This document shows, in pieces, positions 44,665-53,737 of a DNA stretch of 64,000 nucleotides (position 1 is the first letter of the stretch; every line of letters starts with the position of its first letter). The notes under the pieces are model-generated. The model saw only the letters and a program-made list of their open reading frames with translations. It ran no database searches and was not told the origin of the DNA. This DNA comes from Bacteroidota bacterium (lineage in GTDB: Bacteria > Bacteroidota > Bacteroidia > Bacteroidales > Prolixibacteraceae): contig JAJRSD010000021.1 of NCBI GenBank assembly GCA_024278975.1, forward strand, positions 25,116-89,115, given 5' to 3'. The position numbers and the translations under genes were made by a program.

Positions 44665-46446
44665 ATGTTCAATCTAAACAGATATTTTTTACTGATATTT
44701 TTTATTGTTTCGGCAATTGCTGCAAACGCACAGCGCGACACGAGTTTAACCCGTGAGGTGGAAGTTACAAAGGCATTTAAACCAACCATCTCTGATGCTC
44801 ATAAAATAAACGAAATGCCTAAAATTGAAGATACAGAACAGCAACAACCCAAATTTGATTACAGCATAAAAAGTCAACCAATTCTGAACAGTTTTTCGGT
44901 AAATCAGTTAAAAGCTGCAACTATCAGCAGTGCACAAAAAAAGGAGACAGGTTACGGATTAATTAGAGCCGGAGTTGGCAATTATAATAAACCTTATGCC
45001 GAATTCTTTTTTAATAATGTGAATTCTAAAAACTCAATTTTTGGTATTCATGCAAAACACCTTTCTTCGTTCGGAAAAGTAAAACTGGAAGGTGGCGACA
45101 AAGTAGATGCCCCGTACTCGAAAAGCGATGCCGAAGTTTATTACTACCACAATTTAAGAAAATCAATTCTTCTGATTGACATAGATTATAAACACGATGG
45201 ATTTAATTATTACGGTTATCCGTTAAATGCAATCCCATCTGTTTTACTCGAAGGAAATCAAAATATAACACGGCAGGGAACCAAACAAGCATTCTCGAAA
45301 GGAGGTATAAATGTGAGCCTAAAAAATCCATCGTCTAAAATGAATGATACAGATTTTAATTTCAATTTTAAATATCACTATTTTGGAACAAAAACAGAGC
45401 AGAACGAACATTTTGGTGAGTTCGGTATGAATTTCCAAAAACCAATTGAGACCGGAACAATATTAACAAATACAGGGGTTACTTTTGTACAGGCAAATGA
45501 TATTCAAAAAAGGATTACTGACACTATCGGCAGCAGAACGCAAACATGGTTTTTCGTAAAACCTGCATGGTACTTCGAAAACAAAGTGGTAAATGTTAGC
45601 GTGGGATTAAATGCATGGTTTATTATGGATAATGATATGGATGCAGTGGCAAAAATAACCCCAAATATCAAGGTAAATTATATGCCTGTTAAAGATATTT
45701 TTAAATTATATGCCGGAATTGATGGTAACTACATAAATAATCACTACTCTAAAATTGCATACGAAAACCCGTTTGTAAACCCAACGCACGATGTAAAGAA
45801 CAGTTTCGAAAAAATACATTTCTATGCCGGAATCGATGGTAAGTTTTCGAAGAAAACAAACTTTAAAATTTCGGTTGATTATTCGTTAATTGATGATCAG
45901 CCCTTTTATTATTTAAATGAGTACTATCCCACTTCTGTTCCGGTTGAAATAAATTCATTGATTGTAAATAACACTTTTGATATTTTATACGACAATATTA
46001 ATTTGATGAAATTGAACTTTGAAATTTTCCACACCTCATCAGATAAACTCAACCTTTTACTCTCGGGAAATTATTATGCTTATAATTTAGATGAACAAAC
46101 TGAAGCATGGAACATGCCGGATTGGGATGCCACTTTTTCGTTAAATTATAAAATATCGGAGCAGTTAAGTGTGGGTGCTGATATTTATCTTATTGGAGAA
46201 AGAAAGGCTCTGATTATTGAAAATCCTGATGACCCAAGAACTTTCGTTATCCCAAGTCCGCCAATATATAAATCCAACAATCTCAATACTATATTCGATT
46301 TGAATGTAAATGCAACTTATCAAATCACACAAAAATTTGCAGCATTTGCACAGCTTAATAACTTTGGGTTTCAAAATTATCAACGCTGGTTTGGTTACAA
46401 TGTACAAAGTTTTAATGCTTTGGTTGGGGTTAGTTATGCGTTTTAA
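44665..46446 (+). CDS. Outer-membrane barrel partner of the TPR protein
   Basis: Signal peptide 1-22 (ends ANAQ). The mature N-terminus carries a TonB-box-like linker (DTSLTREVEVTKAFKPTISDA) and a proline-rich stretch, then about 500 residues of beta strands with a terminal strand ending ALVGVSYAF. Terminal phenylalanine is the classical barrel signal. It resembles TonB-receptor barrels without a plug domain. Transport function is unproven. It lies 11 bases after the TPR gene and reads with it. The operon ends here: the next 554 bases are non-coding. Confidence 0.7.
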   Translation: MFNLNRYFLLIFFIVSAIAANAQRDTSLTREVEVTKAFKPTISDAHKINEMPKIEDTEQQQPKFDYSIKSQPILNSFSVNQLKAATISSAQKKETGYGLIRAGVGNYNKPYAEFFFNNVNSKNSIFGIHAKHLSSFGKVKLEGGDKVDAPYSKSDAEVYYYHNLRKSILLIDIDYKHDGFNYYGYPLNAIPSVLLEGNQNITRQGTKQAFSKGGINVSLKNPSSKMNDTDFNFNFKYHYFGTKTEQNEHFGEFGMNFQKPIETGTILTNTGVTFVQANDIQKRITDTIGSRTQTWFFVKPAWYFENKVVNVSVGLNAWFIMDNDMDAVAKITPNIKVNYMPVKDIFKLYAGIDGNYINNHYSKIAYENPFVNPTHDVKNSFEKIHFYAGIDGKFSKKTNFKISVDYSLIDDQPFYYLNEYYPTSVPVEINSLIVNNTFDILYDNINLMKLNFEIFHTSSDKLNLLLSGNYYAYNLDEQTEAWNMPDWDATFSLNYKISEQLSVGADIYLIGERKALIIENPDDPRTFVIPSPPIYKSNNLNTIFDLNVNATYQITQKFAAFAQLNNFGFQNYQRWFGYNVQSFNALVGVSYAF

Positions 46447-46480
46447 ATAATTATCTGCCAACGATAGATTTTATTTCAAA

Positions 46481-46591
46481 GATGCTGAATCCGGCAACTA
46501 ATGGACAGGGTGATGTTCTGGTATAATACGACGTTAATAAATACCGTCATGCTGTCTAAAGGGACTCCCATGAAGAACTTGATTCAGCATC
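46481..46591. repeat. Inverted-repeat element related to that at 14737
   Basis: GATGCTGAATC (46481-46491) is a perfect inverted copy of GATTCAGCATC (46581-46591), enclosing 89 bases. Between them lies CGTCATGCTG, also present in the 14737 element. TTATCTGCCA occurs just outside on each side (46451-46460 and 46603-46612), like a duplicated flank. Confidence 0.55.
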
Positions 46592-46851
46592 TCTCTGTTC
46601 AGTTATCTGCCAGCATCGGATAGCGGAGGGACAGTTTCGTTAGGAACTATATGTGGGTAAAATTAAAACATACCATAAATATTCGGAAGTTCCGTAGGAG
46701 CGAGATGTCAAAATCACAAAGGATAAATGTCTTTTTAACCGGACAACAAGATAAGAAACATTCGTTTTTCCACTCATTTTTAAGTTAATAAGTTGTTGAA
46801 AAATTGGCTTAACATACAATTGAAAATGAACCTTGCTGTGGTTTATTTTGT

Positions 46852-46859
46852 TATCTTTG
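46852..46859 (+). promoter_or_regulatory. -7 box of the gyrB promoter
   Basis: TATCTTTG is an exact TAnnTTTG. TTG at 46833-46835 is 16 bases upstream and may act as a weak -33 element. The resulting gyrB leader would be about 135 bases. Confidence 0.6.
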
Positions 46860-46911
46860 CATAGTTATAAAAAAACAAGTTATAAGGTTTGGTATCATTC
46901 TAAAAATCAGC

Positions 46912-46954
46912 TAGTTTCCTTTCGAAAGTAAATACATTTTTTCGTAGGAAACTA
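46912..46954 (+). promoter_or_regulatory. Stable hairpin in the gyrB leader
   Basis: TAGTTTCCT (46912-46920) pairs perfectly with AGGAAACTA (46946-46954), and CGAAA (46923-46927) with TTTCG (46940-46944), giving 14 pairs with a small asymmetric bulge around a 12-base loop. No T-run follows, so it is not a simple terminator. Confidence 0.6.
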
Positions 46955-46991
46955 TTTTATTTTAGAGCATACAAGAGTGATAAAAAAATAA

Positions 46992-48968
<1,977 letters not shown>

Positions 48969-48986
48969 AGATTTATAAAGATTTTA

Positions 48987-49007
48987 GTAGTTAGCAATTA
49001 GTATAAC
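48987..49007. repeat. Short heptamer run after gyrB
   Basis: GTAGTTA, GCAATTA and GTATAAC follow one another directly, 18 bases after the gyrB stop. It is the weakest of the period-7 arrays in the window. Confidence 0.35.
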
Positions 49008-49052
49008 AACACTTTATACAAACTTCAAATCGTACTAAAAAAATAAATTGAT

Positions 49053-49080
49053 AAAAACCGGGTCTATCCCGGTTTTCTTT
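49053..49080 (+). terminator. Intrinsic terminator after gyrB
   Basis: AAAACCGGG pairs perfectly with CCCGGTTTT around TCTAT, followed by CTTTTCTC. This is a textbook hairpin with U-rich tail on the plus strand between gyrB and the LOG-family gene. Confidence 0.85.
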
Positions 49081-49120
49081 TCTCAATACTCATATCTCAT
49101 AATCTAAAAGTTTATCAAAA

Positions 49121-49702
49121 ATGAATATCTGTGTTTTTTGTTCGTCAAGCAATGCCATTTCAAATGTCTATTTTCGGGAAGCAGAGGAACTCGGAAAGTT
49201 AATAGGGAATAGAGAGCATACATTAATTAATGGCGGTGCAAATGTTGGATTAATGGAAGCTGTAACTGTTTCGGCACGAAATGCAGGAGCAAGAACTGTT
49301 GGTATAATTCCCAAAAGAATGATTGGACGTTCGCTGGCTTCCGATAATTCTCACGATGTATTTATTACGAAAGATATGATGGAGCGCAAAGAAAAAATGC
49401 GCGAGATGTCGGATGCATTTATTGCGTTGCCGGGAGGTTTTGGAACGCTTGAAGAGATTTTGGAAGTGATGACTCTGCGTCAACTATCGTATCATACAAA
49501 ACCAATTGTTTTTATAAATACCAACAATTTTTTCAAATACCTTTTTAAACAATTTGAGGTTTCTTATGGCGAAAAGTTTGCAAAAGACCTTGATAACGAT
49601 CTGTATTTTGTTGCTAATAATTCTGAAGAAGCAATGGATTATATTAAAAACTACAAGCCTGTTGAACTGGATGAGAAGTGGTTTAAAGTACCGGGGAAGT
49701 GA
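49121..49702 (+). CDS. LOG-family protein (cytokinin-type phosphoribohydrolase or PpnN-like)
   Basis: LOG proteins split nucleoside 5'-monophosphates into base and ribose 5-phosphate. The 193-residue Rossmann protein has FCSSSNA at the start, INGGANVGLM, the diagnostic PGGFGTLEE motif, and MMERKEKM, which is the catalytic R-K/E helix of the TIGR00730 family. In bacteria some produce cytokinin-like bases, others recycle purine nucleotides; sequence alone does not decide. It stands alone after the gyrB terminator. Confidence 0.88.
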   Translation: MNICVFCSSSNAISNVYFREAEELGKLIGNREHTLINGGANVGLMEAVTVSARNAGARTVGIIPKRMIGRSLASDNSHDVFITKDMMERKEKMREMSDAFIALPGGFGTLEEILEVMTLRQLSYHTKPIVFINTNNFFKYLFKQFEVSYGEKFAKDLDNDLYFVANNSEEAMDYIKNYKPVELDEKWFKVPGK

Positions 49703-49709
49703 TAAGAAA

Positions 49710-49761
49710 GTTGGCAGTCGCAGTTGGCAGTCGCAGTTTACAGTCGCAGTCTCAGTTTGCA
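49710..49761. repeat. Tandem repeat of a 13-base unit
   Basis: Four units: GTTGGCAGTCGCA twice identical, then GTTTACAGTCGCA and GTCTCAGTTTGCA. It starts eight bases after the LOG-family stop codon. Spacers are absent, so this is not a CRISPR array; variable-number tandem repeat behaviour is possible. Confidence 0.8.
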
Positions 49762-49825
49762 GAAAAGAAAAATATAAAAGTTTACAGTTTTCATTTTTTA
49801 GCAATGAAAGGGCGAAATCTATCAG

Positions 49826-49844
49826 CCCGGGGCAACGTCCTGGG
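49826..49844. repeat. REP-like hairpin CCCGGG...CCTGGG
   Basis: CCCGGG (49826-49831) pairs with CCTGGG (49839-49844; one G-T) around GCAACGT. The form G-GCAAC-G with GC-rich stems resembles REP-type elements mobilised by RAYT transposases. No RAYT gene is in the window. Confidence 0.45.
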
Positions 49845-49866
49845 ATTAAATTGATTTGTGGCAAAA

Positions 49867-49898
49867 TTGAGCAGGTGAACTTTGAGTCACCAGCTCAA
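49867..49898 (-). terminator. Terminator of the SPFH/zinc-ribbon operon
   Basis: TTGAGCAGGTGA (49867-49878) and TCACCAGCTCAA (49887-49898) form a 12-pair stem with one mismatch and loop ACTTTGAG. On the minus strand the stem is followed directly by TTTT, and it sits five bases after the zinc-ribbon stop codon. Confidence 0.7.
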
Positions 49899-49903
49899 AA
49901 AAA

Positions 49904-50116
49904 CTAATTGGTTAAAAAATCGAGCACATTACTTGCGCCGCTTGATGGTTTTCCTTTATACAATTCGGTAAATCCACAATTAGTACAACTTACAGTTGTA
50001 AATCTTCGGTTTTGAATATTGAAATATTTCGTAAACCCCGAGCCGGTTGTCCTAATTTGGTCAACATCGGCATTTCTATTGCCACATTTTGGGCATGTAT
50101 AACTTTTCTGTTTCAT
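49904..50116 (-). CDS. Small zinc-ribbon protein
   Basis: The 70-residue protein has two CxxC pairs, TCPKCGN and SCTNCGF, that should bind one zinc, linked by DQIRTTGSGFTKYFNIQNRRFTTV. The fold occurs in nucleic-acid- or protein-binding adaptors of this size; the pattern with IRTTG and FNIQNR is a known conserved small family without assigned function. It is last of a four-gene minus-strand unit, 42 bases after the Arc-type gene, and precedes a terminator. Confidence 0.75.
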   Translation of the reverse strand: MKQKSYTCPKCGNRNADVDQIRTTGSGFTKYFNIQNRRFTTVSCTNCGFTELYKGKPSSGASNVLDFLTN

Positions 50117-50158
50117 CGTTTCTTTATTTTCTGATTAGTACAGAATCTTCAAGTAGAA

Positions 50159-50323
50159 TTACTTCTCCGAAATCTTTTTCAATCGTTTAGCATTTTTAAG
50201 AGCATTGTGAATAATCCACTCCAACTGCCCGTTAATACTCCTGAAATCATCGGCGGCCCACCGCTCAACAGCTTGCATCGTTTCAGGATTTACGCGTAAC
50301 ACAAATGTTTTTTTCTTAGCCAT
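50159..50323 (-). CDS. Arc-type ribbon-helix-helix DNA-binding protein
   Basis: A 54-codon gene read from ATG 50323 to TAA at 50159: MAKKKTFVLRVNPETMQAVERW and then AADDFRSINGQLEWIIHNALK. The N-terminal strand (KTFVLRV, residues 5-11) and two helices (13-24 and 29-44) with NGQLEWII match Arc/MetJ-type repressors that bind DNA as dimers through the strand. It overlaps the preceding membrane-protein gene by eight bases (ATGGCTAA). Its place inside the SPFH unit suggests that it regulates this unit or acts as its DNA-bound component. Confidence 0.85.
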   Translation of the reverse strand: MAKKKTFVLRVNPETMQAVERWAADDFRSINGQLEWIIHNALKNAKRLKKISEK

Positions 50324-50861
50324 TTTTTGCTGAATTTTCTTCCATCTTCAGTTTTCTCATCGCATATTCAATTGCCTGTCTTTTCTGAGTTCCAATTAAA
50401 AGTCGTTTACCGTTTTTTAAATAGAGCTGCAACCCAATATTTCCCGAAATAGTGTATGACTGTCCGTACTTAAATCGTCGCTTAACCCCATAACCACCAT
50501 ATTCACGGATGGCGTTGTATTCTCGAATTTCATATCTCTCAATCTCTCCGGGAACAAGCTCTTTCCATTTCCTAAAAAATGGAGGGAACGCCACGGCAAG
50601 TTTATCGCTACTAATTTTTGTTTTCAATCTGGCACGATTGAAAACAACAATAATTATCAAAACGAGAAGTGTCGAAGCCGTTCCTGTAACAGCCAATCCT
50701 TCAGTACTCATCGGCTGGTTGCCAAATGACTTGTTCAAAACCTCCTGAGAATAAATCCCATATAAAAAAGGAACTAAAACTGAAAGCAATGCAAATAACA
50801 TTATCGCCCACAGCCACCACTGTGTAAACCGCTGTTCCTCAGCAAATAAAATCCGTGCCAT
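50316..50861 (-). CDS. Two-helix membrane protein with a PH-like C-terminal domain
   Basis: The 181-residue protein has helices at about 15-38 and 59-77. After FNRARLKTKISSDKLAVAFPPFFRKWKELVPGEIERYEIREYN comes a bacterial-PH-like sheet (key part IERYEIREYNAIREYGGYG), ending with the helix RQAIEYAMRKL. PH-like domains of this type pair with a membrane anchor to bind lipids or proteins. It begins one base after the SPFH gene stops and overlaps the Arc-type gene. No enzyme motif. Confidence 0.65.
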   Translation of the reverse strand: MARILFAEEQRFTQWWLWAIMLFALLSVLVPFLYGIYSQEVLNKSFGNQPMSTEGLAVTGTASTLLVLIIIVVFNRARLKTKISSDKLAVAFPPFFRKWKELVPGEIERYEIREYNAIREYGGYGVKRRFKYGQSYTISGNIGLQLYLKNGKRLLIGTQKRQAIEYAMRKLKMEENSAKNG

Positions 50862-50862
50862 A

Positions 50863-51708
50863 TTAATATATGCTTCCTGTATTTACAATTGGTGTAGCAT
50901 CTTTATCGCCACACAAAACAACCATTAAATTACTTACCATCGTAGCTTTTTTGTCCTCGTCTAATTCAACAATTCCTTTTCGGCTAAGTTGTTCCAAAGC
51001 CATTTCGACCATGCTTACTGCACCCTCCACAATTTTATAACGTGCCGCAACAATTGCAGTTGCCTGCTGGCGTTTCAACATTGCCTGTGCAATCTCTTGG
51101 GCGTACGCAATGTGGTTTATACGAGCCTCGATTACATGAATTCCGGCAATATCCAAACGCTCAACAATCTCACGTTCCAACTCATCATTTACCTCCTCTG
51201 TACCATCGCGCAATGTAACTTTTGCCGATTCGTCTTCAATGTTATCATAAGGATACAATCCCGCAAGTTTACGCAGAGCAGCTTCACTTTGCACCACTAC
51301 AAAATGTTCAAATTCATCAACTGCAAAAGCTGATTTATAGGTCTCTTCAACTTGCCAAACCAGTACTAATCCAATCATAATTGGGTTGCCAAGTTTATCA
51401 TTCACTTTTATTGTTTCGCTATCGAAATTCCGGGCTCGCAACGAAATCTTTTTCCGTACAAAAAACGGATTCACCCAATAAAATCCATTTGTTTTAATAG
51501 CCCCTTTGTATGCACCAAAAAGAACCATCACACAACTTTGGTTGGGGTCCACAACTGTAAATCCAATTGCACCCAAAATAAACAGAGGAACTAAAACAAC
51601 TGCGGGGATAATCATTCCACGCATAAAACCAAAAGCAATTAATATTAACAGTACTAATTCTAAGAAAATAAAAAAGTAACCCGACAATCCTGAATATTGT
51701 TTTTCCAT
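50863..51708 (-). CDS. SPFH-domain (stomatin/prohibitin) membrane protein
   Basis: SPFH proteins form large oligomeric membrane cages that organise microdomains and modulate proteases. The 281-residue protein has two N-terminal hydrophobic segments (about 8-30 and 31-48), then the SPFH domain (about 55-215: GFTVVDPNQSCVMVLFG, YWVNPFFVRKKISLRARNFDSE, LVWQVEETYKSAFAV, EREIVERLDIAGIHVIEARINHIAYAQEIAQAMLKRQQA in part), and a helical tail. The motif VDPNQ-x-V and the ARINHIAYAQEIA helix are typical of the subfamily annotated as SPFH-domain protein near Arc-type genes. It is first in the operon. Confidence 0.88.
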   Translation of the reverse strand: MEKQYSGLSGYFFIFLELVLLILIAFGFMRGMIIPAVVLVPLFILGAIGFTVVDPNQSCVMVLFGAYKGAIKTNGFYWVNPFFVRKKISLRARNFDSETIKVNDKLGNPIMIGLVLVWQVEETYKSAFAVDEFEHFVVVQSEAALRKLAGLYPYDNIEDESAKVTLRDGTEEVNDELEREIVERLDIAGIHVIEARINHIAYAQEIAQAMLKRQQATAIVAARYKIVEGAVSMVEMALEQLSRKGIVELDEDKKATMVSNLMVVLCGDKDATPIVNTGSIY

Positions 51709-51803
51709 GATATTTAATTTAAGTTAAAATGATATTAGAATGATATCACAATTTATGACATATATTTGAAATAAACAAGAGGGTTTCAAATTATTTTATC
51801 TAA

Positions 51804-53696
51804 CTATTTTTTAAGTTTCCCTTCCAGCATTCCAATATCCAGAGATATTAATTTCCCAACCGGTTTTTCTCCCTTATAAGTATTTATCCGGATACGTGAG
51901 GCGTTTTTGGGGACAGATAGTAAACTCTCGTATTTACTACTTAAATAATAGGGATTTGTATTATCGAATGTATAATAAATATCAAGGTCTTTGATTTCGG
52001 TATCGAGTTTAATTTTCAGCTCGCCATTTTCTCCTGAAACAGGTGTAACAATTGCATTGTACATACTTTGCGCATAATTTATTTTGGCAAAATCGGCACG
52101 TTCAAAATGCTTTTCAACACGGCTGACAAAATCTTCCCAGTTTCTATTCTCTTTCGGGCTCCAGAAAACCTCTGCCAGTGCCCAGCCACGAGGCCAGGTC
52201 ATATACTCGGCGTGCCAGAAATTGGGTACCGACTCCGTCCATAAATTACCTTGTCCGCCCAGAATTAATTTGGGATTTATCCCCTCCGGAACCGGCTCGA
52301 AACTATAGGAGTCGCTCAGTCGGCTCATGCTGTAAGTGGCAGGTTCTACCGACGGTTCACCCTGATACAGATCGAGATAACAGTTTTTTGTTGGGGTCAT
52401 AATAACTTTGTGCCCGGCTTTGGCAGCCTTTATTCCGTTTTCCATTCCACGCCACGACATAACCGTTGCATTTGGTGCCAGTCCACCTTCCAGGATTTCA
52501 TCCCAGCCAATCAGCTTTTTATTCTTCTCATGCAATAATTTCTCCATCCGTTTAATGAAATAACTTTGCAGCTCTTTTGTATTTTCCAGATGCTCGTCGT
52601 GCATTCTCTTTTGACATTTCGGACACTTTTCCCAAAATCCCTTGTAACACTCGTCGCCACCCACATGAATGTATTCCGACGGAAAGAGCGCTGCTATTTC
52701 AGTGAAAATTTTATCGAGGTATTCAAAAGTCTGGTCGTTTCCCACGCAAAGCGAATTTTCGTCAACCGTGTAAAACTTGTTTCCCACATTAATATCTTTT
52801 ACAGTGTGAGTGCACGATATTTCAGGATAAGCGACAATGGTTGATAGGCTGTGCCCGGGCACATCTATTTCAGGAATAATTTCAACAAATCTCTCTTGTG
52901 CATATTTTACTACCTCCCGAATATCGTCGTGCGAATAGAAACCGCCATAAATTGTGGGTTCGTCTTTTCCGCGTGGTTCACGCTGCCACCAGTCGCCAAC
53001 TCTTTCGGCTCGCCATGCACCTTTTTCTGTAAGTTTTGGCAGACTTTCAATTTCAATCCGCCATCCCTGGTCATCGGTTAAATGCCAATGAAAAATATTC
53101 ATTTTATATTCTGCCAACTGGTCGATATACTCTTTTACCTCCTCTTTTGTAAAAAAGTGACGACTCACATCCAGCATCAGTCCACGCCAGACAAACCGCG
53201 GTCTGTCTTGAATTTCGGCACACGGGACACTCCATTTAATATCAAACTGCAACGTCTTACTTTTTATTTGTGGCGGAAGCATTTGACGCAAGGTTTGCAA
53301 CCCGTAGAAAACACCGTTTGCTTTGTTGGCAATTATAGCGATACTCTTTTTTGTTACATTAAGTTTGTAACCTTCATTGCCCAAAATATTATCGCTATCG
53401 TCTGAAAGAATAAGGTTAATCCCATCTCCTTCCCCAACAACTATTTTTAAGTTGAATCCCAAGGCATCACTAACTTTTTTATTGAAATAATTAGCCACCG
53501 GCAATAGACTTTCGTTGTTGCAATAAACGGTGGTATTTTTATTAATCGAGAAATTACCAGAAGTGAGTTTTACTGTTTCGGGTTCAGGAATAATTGCCAG
53601 CTTTGTATTTGCAACTTGCTTATTCTCCGGTTTATTACAGCCTGTAAAAGCAAAAACCAGAGCAATTATTACAGCTATATTTATTAATGATTTCAT
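51804..53696 (-). CDS. Beta-N-acetylhexosaminidase, GH20 lipoprotein
   Basis: Releases terminal GlcNAc or GalNAc from glycans by substrate-assisted catalysis. The 630-residue protein has a lipobox (FAFTGC, Cys20), the GH20b N-terminal domain (about 40-160), and the TIM barrel (about 165-500) with RGLMLDVSRHF, FHWHLTDDQGWRIEI, PEIDVPGH and the catalytic Asp-Glu pair in HVGGDECYKGFW at about 345. The C-terminal 100 residues form an extra beta domain. It follows the alpha-galactosidase-like gene by 41 bases, so both act on the same glycan, possibly one bearing terminal galactose or GalNAc. Confidence 0.92.
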   Translation of the reverse strand: MKSLINIAVIIALVFAFTGCNKPENKQVANTKLAIIPEPETVKLTSGNFSINKNTTVYCNNESLLPVANYFNKKVSDALGFNLKIVVGEGDGINLILSDDSDNILGNEGYKLNVTKKSIAIIANKANGVFYGLQTLRQMLPPQIKSKTLQFDIKWSVPCAEIQDRPRFVWRGLMLDVSRHFFTKEEVKEYIDQLAEYKMNIFHWHLTDDQGWRIEIESLPKLTEKGAWRAERVGDWWQREPRGKDEPTIYGGFYSHDDIREVVKYAQERFVEIIPEIDVPGHSLSTIVAYPEISCTHTVKDINVGNKFYTVDENSLCVGNDQTFEYLDKIFTEIAALFPSEYIHVGGDECYKGFWEKCPKCQKRMHDEHLENTKELQSYFIKRMEKLLHEKNKKLIGWDEILEGGLAPNATVMSWRGMENGIKAAKAGHKVIMTPTKNCYLDLYQGEPSVEPATYSMSRLSDSYSFEPVPEGINPKLILGGQGNLWTESVPNFWHAEYMTWPRGWALAEVFWSPKENRNWEDFVSRVEKHFERADFAKINYAQSMYNAIVTPVSGENGELKIKLDTEIKDLDIYYTFDNTNPYYLSSKYESLLSVPKNASRIRINTYKGEKPVGKLISLDIGMLEGKLKK

Positions 53697-53737
53697 GTTT
53701 TAAAATTTAATTTTTAGTGATAAAATTTAAGAATATC

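Noticed and set aside
49703..49903. CRISPR array
   Set aside because: Repeats are directly adjacent without unique spacers, and no cas gene is nearby.
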